DNA from: Saccoglossus kowalevskii
Lineage: Eukaryota > Hemichordata > Enteropneusta > Harrimaniidae
Direction: 5' to 3'
Assembly (NCBI RefSeq): GCF_000003605.2
Contig: NW_003139850.1
Coordinates: 80,924 to 104,186, forward strand
Length of the DNA stretch: 23,263 nucleotides
Part shown: piece by piece, positions 20,501-23,263 of the stretch
Numbering within the stretch: the stretch's first letter is position 1
Layout of the letters: each line of letters begins with the position of its first letter
Translations under genes and position numbers: made by a program
Notes under the pieces: generated by a model
Seen by the model: only the letters and a program-made list of their open reading frames with translations
Database searches by the model: none
What the model was told of the DNA's origin: nothing

Positions 20501-23235
20501 TTTTTGAATGAGGGATTCACTCAAGGTAACTTAAAATAAAATCTCTTGCTTTCAGTGTAATTGCGTAATGTTCAGGAATTTCAAAGTCAATAATTCATTG
20601 AGTTGAAGTTCTGTATTTCTGACAGGTTATAAGTCTGAAATTCATAACCGATTTGATGTCATTTTGTGAGGTTTGAATCAAACAATTCAGACTGTCGACT
20701 GTATATAAAAATCATTTACTTTGTTACATTGTTAATAGGTGATTTTCTGTTCACTGCGAGATCTCATTTACGTGAAAGTCATGGACCTAACGTCTGCCAA
20801 TCGAATCATTTGATTTTGACTTTGGGAGGGGAATATTGCATTGAGATAATCTTGCTCCATCAATTTTGACCATCAATTGTTATAGCACAATATCAAGTGT
20901 GCAAGTACTATCATCTTTGTAGAATTCCACGCAAAGTTTTGACGTCACTAAAATGCTTTTTCTTTTGTTGGTCCTGTTTATACATTTGAGTTCACACATA
21001 ATGCTGGGTCACTTATTGAACGGGAAAATGGTCTATTGAGAATTTAAAATGATTTGATTAATATATTTCACATGATGCTATGTGTGAAATGGTAAAAACA
21101 TTTTGAAAGTTGCATATGATCGCATTCAGGATACTGAGAATAATTTGTAAACATGTGCAACAAGCTTGTACAAATCCTTATGAATAATTACCGCTAATTT
21201 TTTGTTCTTTTTCTTTTTTAGTTATGATTCTTGGGATGCTGTTTCTGCCTGTTCAAGAGAATCTGATTTACCCATTGACTACACCGGAGTGGGTTATCTT
21301 GTCTGTCAAGATAACACAAATGTGTTATTTCAGAACGTGAAGGCATTTTCTGTCATGTCTGATATACAGTGAGAATTGATTCTGTTCTTTGCTATAGATT
21401 GTTTGAGTGTGTGTACTCATGTGTGTTTGTATAGAAGTAGAAGTGGAGCCATTGGTCAGGATACACCAACAAAGTGCAACCTTTTGTACAAGTGGAGCCT
21501 CACACATGGGGACTCGCAATGTTTCATAATTTTATATTAATATTTAATCCAATTCAAGTGAAGTTTGCAAAGCTCAGGTTTAGTCAAGGTGGAAGGTATG
21601 GTTCAATTTATATTAATATTAATATAATTGTACCATACATGTACCTTCCCTCGCTACTAAACCTAAGCTGCACAAACATTTCTACGTTCAGTCACGGGAT
21701 ATTCAACTTTTATTTAATTAAACTCCAATTAAAACACAACCCTATATAAGAAATCGTTTTAATCAAGTTCATATCGCAACTATATTAAAAGTTAATCCAA
21801 TGTGTGGCGTTACAACTACGGTAAGACCTGTATGTGTGCGTTTGTGTTGTGACAGTCGTAGTAGTGACAAGGGTGATGGTAAGAACAATGGACATTGTTG
21901 TCAGCTGTGGCATCAGTTATATCGCAGGGTTTGTCAAATTTTCTGATCATCAGCATTGAACTTACAATGTACATAAGGCAATTCATTGTAATACTTGTCA
22001 GTCAATCAACATGTTTTATTAATTTATTTTTGATCTATGAGTTTCCAACTGTGGTGCAACTTTTGCTGGATTACACTTTGTCTGGTATGGGATGCGAAAA
22101 ATGTTCTCATTTTAACATGTGATTTTAACATGTGATTTTTGACAACGCATGTGAAATACATTTTTGTTAACATGAAATTCAAACACATGCTGTTTGACAA
22201 CTACCATCCTTTAATTAATTTGGTTTTAAACATTATTTTTAATTCCTGGTACAGTTGTGTCCAACATTCAAACAAAACTGTATCAATCTCTGCCTACAAG
22301 GCTGTTGATAAATAAAATCTCTGACAACCCTAGCAACCATAGACAACTGCACACAAAACATTTTAGTTGAGGCACAATATGGTTGGTATAATAGAATACT
22401 GATCCTGATTTTTTTGGCAACCATGACAACATCCCAGGCAACCATGACAACACCCCTGGCAACCATGACCACACCCCTGGCAACCATGACCACACCCATG
22501 GCAACCATGACAACACCCCTGGCAACTAGTCTAAAAACATGTATTTGTTTAAGTGCATGACAAATTAAAGGTCATCAATCATGTATTTGTGGGTGTGTCC
22601 CTAGCAACTACAGATATACCCATAGCAACAGTACACATGGGAGTTTAAAAGTATGAGAACTGCTGACTACAGAGGGGGACAGCTTTTTAGTGAAACAATA
22701 TTGTAGGAAAAAATGAAGAAATAGCTTCTCGTAACCATTTCTGAAATAGTTTTTGTATATGTATTATGTAACTAAGAAACTAACAAATTTTGTAATCTGT
22801 GTTAATTCTTGTTTAATAGAAAATATCTTCCAGTTATACGATACTCATACAATTCCTCTGACAACTGGTACTCTGCAAGTTTGTCGCTCTCTGCAACTGG
22901 TGACTCGGCCAATCAAGACTTATTACATGAGTTAGCTGGTGACGTTGACCCGGATACTTCATCTGGCAATACCACTGATGCACCAACAACTGCCGATATC
23001 ACATGTTCAGTACAAGCTGGGATTATTATGAGTATTGCAGTTGTGTTTACACCTGGCCAAGATATTTCGTGGCAACCTGTTAATGTTGAAGACGACCTCT
23101 TAGATGTGGATCGCAGATGTAACTATGAATTGAATCTCCAACTAATGAGTTCTGGAGATGGTGCTGATAACATTCAAATAGATAGTCTAGTTTTGATGCC
23201 AGTTTTGACGGATTTTCAAGTTTACAAATATGGGG
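2298..23235 (+). CDS. laminin beta-like chain, N-terminal 785 residues, nine exons, 3'-incomplete
   Basis: This secreted basement-membrane glycoprotein would join alpha and gamma chains in a laminin trimer. Its LN domain is the module used for network polymerisation. Joining the nine exons gives an uninterrupted frame of 2356 nt. Domain order is: signal peptide (about 1-37), LN (about 40-316), LE1 (317-376), LE2 (378-431), LE3 (434-496), LE4 (499-549), short LE5 (552 to about 590), LF (about 592-785). LN shows WWQS (131-134) and GETWDPYQYY (186-195). A six-cysteine LE5 followed by LF with IDSLVLMP is diagnostic of laminin beta. Typical beta chains are about 1,700-1,800 residues, so less than half is here; LEb repeats and the coiled coil should follow. 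The LN start and LE1 are divergent and recall gamma or netrin, so orthology to a particular beta chain is not assigned. Confidence 0.9.
3051..3064. promoter_or_regulatory. near-perfect RFX X-box-like site
   Basis: GTTACCATGGCAAT matches the inverted RFX consensus GTTRCC-NN-GGYAAC at all positions but the last. It lies about 470 bp inside intron 1, a common place for enhancers. The function is only inferred. Confidence 0.3.
4313..4520. mobile_element. TTAA-flanked miniature inverted-repeat element, probably two nested or adjacent copies
   Basis: The clear unit is 4374-4520. It has TTAA at both ends, and its inner termini AGCGGGAAGGTCGCCACC (left) and AGCGGAGGAGTCGCCACT (right, reverse complement) match at most positions. 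It is too short to code for a transposase. Immediately left, 4313-4373 also starts TTAA and reads AGGCTGGTGGTCGTCGCGC, which matches the left end of the 18476-18785 element. The stretch therefore looks like a partial copy plus a full short copy. TTAA target duplications are typical of piggyBac-type transposons; the family name is inference. Confidence 0.6.
4866..5026. mobile_element. diverged second copy of the 4374-4520 element
   Basis: The core near 4934-4983 (CATGGGTAGAC, TAAACAAT) aligns with 4431-4480 at most positions. The right end from the CGCATG word to TTAA (5023-5026) has the same 35-nt length as in the first copy. The left end reads GTAA rather than TTAA and the termini have decayed. 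This is an old non-autonomous copy in the same orientation, about 0.5 kb away. Confidence 0.6.
5347..5386. promoter_or_regulatory. candidate intronic enhancer: two AP-1 sites flanking a KLF-type GT box
   Basis: TGAGTCA at 5347-5353 and TGACTCA at 5380-5386 are perfect AP-1 words. Between them is GGGTGGGTGTGG, which resembles CACCC/GT boxes bound by KLF factors. Just downstream ACACACCCAAA (5391-5401) and TTTGGGTGTGT (about 5427-5437) form an 11-bp inverted repeat with the same CACCC core. No binding data exist here, so this remains a motif cluster. Confidence 0.25.
5481..5564. repeat. diverged local duplicate, copy 1
   Basis: It shares ATAAGTCATATTTTAA at its start and GGAGATGC-CTT-TAAT and AAATACG words at its end with 5743-5838, in the same order and orientation. 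The middle has diverged. It is an old tandem or dispersed intronic repeat with no coding potential. Confidence 0.55.
5743..5838. repeat. diverged local duplicate, copy 2
   Basis: This is the partner of 5481-5564, about 260 bp downstream and slightly longer because of small insertions. The shared ends are ATAAGTCATATTTTAA and GGAGATGCACTTCTAAT-AAATACGGTA. Confidence 0.55.
9850..10068 (+). repeat. homopyrimidine (CT-rich) tract
   Basis: The sense strand is almost pure C and T. The run from 9900 to 10050 is 151 nt with no purine, and only a few purines interrupt the flanks. It is an irregular CCT/CTT/CCCT microsatellite-like tract. The complementary strand is purine-only, so the duplex could form a triplex (H-DNA), and the transcript would offer many polypyrimidine-tract-binding sites. 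Open frames across it encode only low-complexity Arg/Gly/Glu or Ser/Pro/Leu runs and are not genes. Confidence 0.95.
10393..10528. repeat. fold-back inverted repeat
   Basis: The left arm at 10393-10415 (core GCTTGGAATTTATTTT) matches the reverse complement of 10505-10528 with only a few differences, separated by about 90 bp. The spacer repeats the same TTCGCTGGATTTTATTTTC style of word. Related words occur near 9678-9710, so this is probably a dispersed non-coding element family. Confidence 0.65.
10547..10783. mobile_element. TTAA-flanked miniature element with perfect terminal inverted repeats
   Basis: After TTAA (10547-10550) the left terminus CCTTTTCACCACCAG (10551-10565) is repeated exactly in reverse complement at 10765-10779. 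TTCA follows there, a one-base change from TTAA. Counting the adjacent AA/TT, the inverted match is 17 bp. The interior is AT-rich with no open frame. Termini beginning CC-T next to TTAA fit a piggyBac-type non-autonomous element; the family is inference. Confidence 0.65.
12918..13733 (+). repeat. minisatellite, about 23-24 copies of a 31/35-bp unit
   Basis: Each unit reads TTTCACTTGTATC, then CTAG or CTAGCTAG, then GGAGTGCCAGTGAC. The 35-bp form contains the palindrome CCTAGCTAGG; the 31-bp form has one CTAG instead of two. Substitutions recur in blocks (GTGACATT alternating with GAGACTTT; GGGGTGCC units in runs), which shows multi-unit amplification. The last copies decay after about 13680. 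The array ends about 93 bp before the exon 2 acceptor. It is not protein-coding, since every unit contains TAG, and it is not a CRISPR array because units abut without unique spacers. Confidence 0.97.
13827..14485 (+). CDS. laminin beta-like, exon 2: body of the LN domain
   Basis: The exon encodes residues 97-315 plus two bases of codon 316, from acceptor TTCCAG to donor GTGAGT. It starts with the LN cysteine pair CSEC (102-105), then WWQS (131-134), the sequon N150-V-T, GRPQKM (172-177), the signature GETWDPYQYYARDC (186-199) and C222. It ends with NYFYAISDIY (303-312), the conserved last strand before the LE repeats. The motif order and length fit LN domains of laminin beta and gamma chains and netrins. 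LN is the module through which laminins polymerise in a calcium-dependent way. The match is unmistakable but the divergence is high, and no frame damage is seen. Confidence 0.96.
14486..15107 (+). other. intron 2
   Basis: This phase-2 intron is 622 bp long, GTGAGT to TCATTAG. It is AT-rich and I see nothing else in it. Confidence 0.9.
15108..15289 (+). CDS. laminin beta-like, exon 3: LE1 repeat
   Basis: The exon completes R316 and encodes 317-376. It carries one full laminin-type EGF repeat with eight cysteines: CQC, AENC, YSC, DC, VNC, ELC and final NEC. Motifs KHNTMGVNCELC and NNRPW match the first LE repeat of laminins and netrins. Human beta-1 LE1 as I recall it has a long insertion between cysteines 3 and 4, absent here, so the repeat looks more like gamma or netrin. 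It ends in phase 1 at GTGAGT. Confidence 0.94.
15290..16098 (+). other. intron 3
   Basis: This phase-1 intron is 809 bp long, GTGAGT to TCTTGTAG. Short open frames just upstream of exon 4 are read-through of the acceptor region. Nothing else is seen. Confidence 0.9.
16099..16266 (+). CDS. laminin beta-like, exon 4: LE2 repeat
   Basis: The exon encodes residues 378-432 plus split codons 377 and 433. It is one eight-cysteine LE repeat starting CDCNEHAANC, then GVCEGC, NTAG, CEIC, GYYRN and final DVC (431). NEH near the start and the late GVC-C pair are shared with LE2 of laminin beta. N-C-S after AAN and NQS are possible glycosylation sequons. The donor is GTAAGG at 16267. The exon boundaries sit at the repeat boundaries in phase 1. 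Confidence 0.94.
16267..17496 (+). other. intron 4
   Basis: This phase-1 intron is 1,230 bp long, GTAAGG to CATCACAG. It is AT-rich apart from the X-box palindrome at 16948-16961. No gene is seen. Confidence 0.9.
16948..16961. promoter_or_regulatory. perfect inverted RFX X-box
   Basis: GTTGCC-CT-GGCAAC is an exact inverted repeat with a 2-nt spacer, the ideal RFX-family recognition sequence. All twelve fixed positions match. It lies mid-intron, away from splice sites. A role in this gene is inferred only. Confidence 0.4.
17497..17691 (+). CDS. laminin beta-like, exon 5: LE3 repeat
   Basis: The exon encodes residues 434-497 plus split codons 433 and 498. It is the longest LE repeat here, with eight cysteines: CDC, TEC, GQC, SC, RRC, DEC and final GLC. 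The spacing from the third to the fourth cysteine is long (SQYENDVTGQPVGQ), as in LE3 of laminin beta, where a TG...GQC segment occupies the same place. NVT is a possible sequon. The donor is GTAGGA, slightly off consensus. Confidence 0.94.
17692..18915 (+). other. intron 5
   Basis: This phase-1 intron is 1,224 bp long, GTAGGA to CTTAACAG. It contains the TTAA-flanked element at 18476-18785. The rest is AT-rich with no gene seen. Confidence 0.9.
18476..18785. mobile_element. 310-bp TTAA-flanked miniature inverted-repeat element
   Basis: TTAA at 18476-18479 and 18782-18785 bracket imperfect terminal inverted repeats. The left end reads AGGGTAGTGGTCGTCGCGC and the right end, reverse complemented, TGGGGCTGTAGTCCTTGCGC. 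Both continue into the shared word CGCATGTGC. The left end matches the partial copy starting at 4313. It is more G+C-rich than the intron around it and has no open frame of note, so it is non-autonomous. A piggyBac-type origin is inferred from TTAA. Confidence 0.65.
18916..19064 (+). CDS. laminin beta-like, exon 6: LE4 repeat
   Basis: The exon completes E498 and encodes 499-547. It holds seven of the eight LE4 cysteines (CGC, NVC, GQC, PC, RDC, SRC); the eighth is C549, encoded by the next exon. The ILGTV...C...GQC.CK layout matches laminin beta LE4 (LGTI...C...GHC.CK). NAS is a possible sequon. The usual G after the fifth-cysteine loop is replaced (FERDC instead of a G-containing turn). The exon ends in phase 0 at GTAAGG. 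Confidence 0.93.
19065..19828 (+). other. intron 6
   Basis: This phase-0 intron is 764 bp long, GTAAGG to a strong TTTTACAG acceptor. Nothing else is recognised. Confidence 0.9.
19829..19980 (+). CDS. laminin beta-like, exon 7: end of LE4 and short LE5
   Basis: The exon encodes residues 548-597 plus two bases of 598. DCLAC supplies the last cysteine of LE4 (C549) and the first of LE5 (C552). LE5 has only six cysteines and ends CDCRPNLIGQRCNMVDSGYFY. Human laminin beta-1 as I recall it has a closely similar CSCRPHMIGRQCNEVEPGYYF at the same place, also lacking the last cysteine pair. This half-repeat directly before LF is the best marker of a beta chain in the gene. The donor is GTAGAG. Confidence 0.95.
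19981..21221 (+). other. intron 7
   Basis: This phase-2 intron is 1,241 bp long, GTAGAG to TTTTTTAG. A patch at about 20190-20449 is richer in G+C and holds a frame interrupted by one stop. The rest is AT-rich with no gene seen. Confidence 0.9.
21222..21368 (+). CDS. laminin beta-like, exon 8: first part of the LF domain
   Basis: The exon completes S598 and encodes 599-646 plus two bases of 647. YTGVGYLVC followed by NVLFQNV and FSVMSDIQ aligns with WTGAGFVRV...LEFFIDNI...YSMEYDI in the LF domain of laminin beta-1. LF (laminin IV type B) is a globular beta-sandwich that interrupts the LE rod in beta chains. The donor is GTGAGA. Confidence 0.9.
21563..21677. repeat. long imperfect hairpin (inverted repeat)
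   Basis: GTTTG...AGCT-AGGTTTAGT...GGAAGGTA...TGGT-CAATT on the left returns in reverse complement on the right, around the palindromic centre TATATTAATATTAATATA (about 21608-21625). The right arm has one 6-nt insertion (CATGTA) and scattered mismatches over roughly 52 bp of stem. It could be a palindromic mobile element or, if transcribed with the intron, a long RNA hairpin. Confidence 0.7.
22416..22529. repeat. 21-bp tandem repeat, about 5.4 copies
   Basis: The unit GGCAACCATGACAACACCCC plus T or A repeats at 22416, 22437, 22458, 22479 and 22500, with a partial sixth copy. Only a few substitutions separate the units. Related AGCAAC words flank it at about 22330, 22603 and 22623. Open frames on the minus strand (repeating MVA and SWLPG) are artefacts of the repeat. 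Confidence 0.95.
22820..23235 (+). CDS. laminin beta-like, exon 9: rest of the LF domain
   Basis: The exon completes Q647, encodes 648-785 and ends in phase 1 at GTATGT (23236). It begins KYLPVIRYSYN...WYSASLSL, matching the strand ILIRYEP...W.KAVITV of laminin beta-1 LF. It then has an acidic Thr/Ser/Asp-rich loop (about 678-693, sequon N-T-T) and ends ELNLQL...IDSLVLMP...GG, the most conserved part of LF. The cysteine that follows LVLMPY in beta-1 is absent here (LVLMPVLTD). The gene clearly continues past the right edge. Confidence 0.95.
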
Positions 23236-23263
23236 GTATGTATTTGATCTCGTGATTTGATCA

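Larger units (their letters stand above)
21369..22819 (+). other. intron 8
   Basis: This phase-2 intron is 1,451 bp long, GTGAGA to TTTAATAG. It contains the long hairpin at 21563-21677 and the GGCAACC tandem repeat at 22416-22529. No gene is seen. Confidence 0.88.

Noticed and set aside
22239-22525. Minus-strand repetitive open frames (MVARGVV; WSWLPGV)
   Set aside because: They are caused by the 21-bp tandem repeat, whose length is a multiple of three, so frames stay open.

Overview
This window is nuclear DNA from an animal, most likely an invertebrate. It is AT-rich and full of introns with GT-AG splice sites, and almost all of it is one large extracellular-matrix gene. The frequent ACATGTA words, abundant short TTAA-flanked inverted-repeat elements and long AT-rich introns suggest a marine lophotrochozoan such as a mollusc. 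That taxonomic call is inference from sequence style, not a demonstrated fact.

Layout. Positions 29-100 hold an intact tRNA-Trp(CCA). A second copy at 337-410 carries the same upstream flank but is cut off at the T arm, so it is a pseudogene. From 411 to about 2130 I see no supported gene, only an (ATTT)n microsatellite at 1021-1084. The protein gene starts at ATG 2298, inside a perfect YY1-type word, and runs off the right edge. Nine coding exons can be joined with consistent phases: 2298-2585, 13827-14485, 15108-15289, 16099-16266, 17497-17691, 18916-19064, 19829-19980, 21222-21368 and 22820-23235. Together they encode 785 residues plus one base of the next codon.

Product. The order is signal peptide, laminin N-terminal (LN) domain, four complete eight-cysteine laminin EGF (LE) repeats, a fifth LE repeat with only six cysteines, and an LF (laminin IV type B) domain ending in an IDSLVLMP motif. 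A truncated last LEa repeat followed by LF is the arrangement of laminin beta chains. The start of the LN domain and LE1 are unusual for a beta chain and by eye look more like laminin gamma or netrin. The missing part should hold the LEb repeats and the coiled coil.

Non-coding content. Intron 1 (11.2 kb) holds a family of TTAA-flanked miniature elements, two adjacent fold-back elements, a 151-nt uninterrupted pyrimidine run and a roughly 0.8-kb minisatellite that stops about 93 bp before exon 2. Intron 4 has a perfect inverted RFX X-box. Intron 5 has a 310-bp TTAA-flanked element. Intron 7 has a short patch of possible decayed coding sequence. Intron 8 has a long imperfect hairpin and a 21-bp tandem repeat built on GGCAACC. 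I found no clear novel biological system. The most interesting items are the divergent beta-like laminin, the minisatellite beside a splice acceptor, and the TTAA element family.
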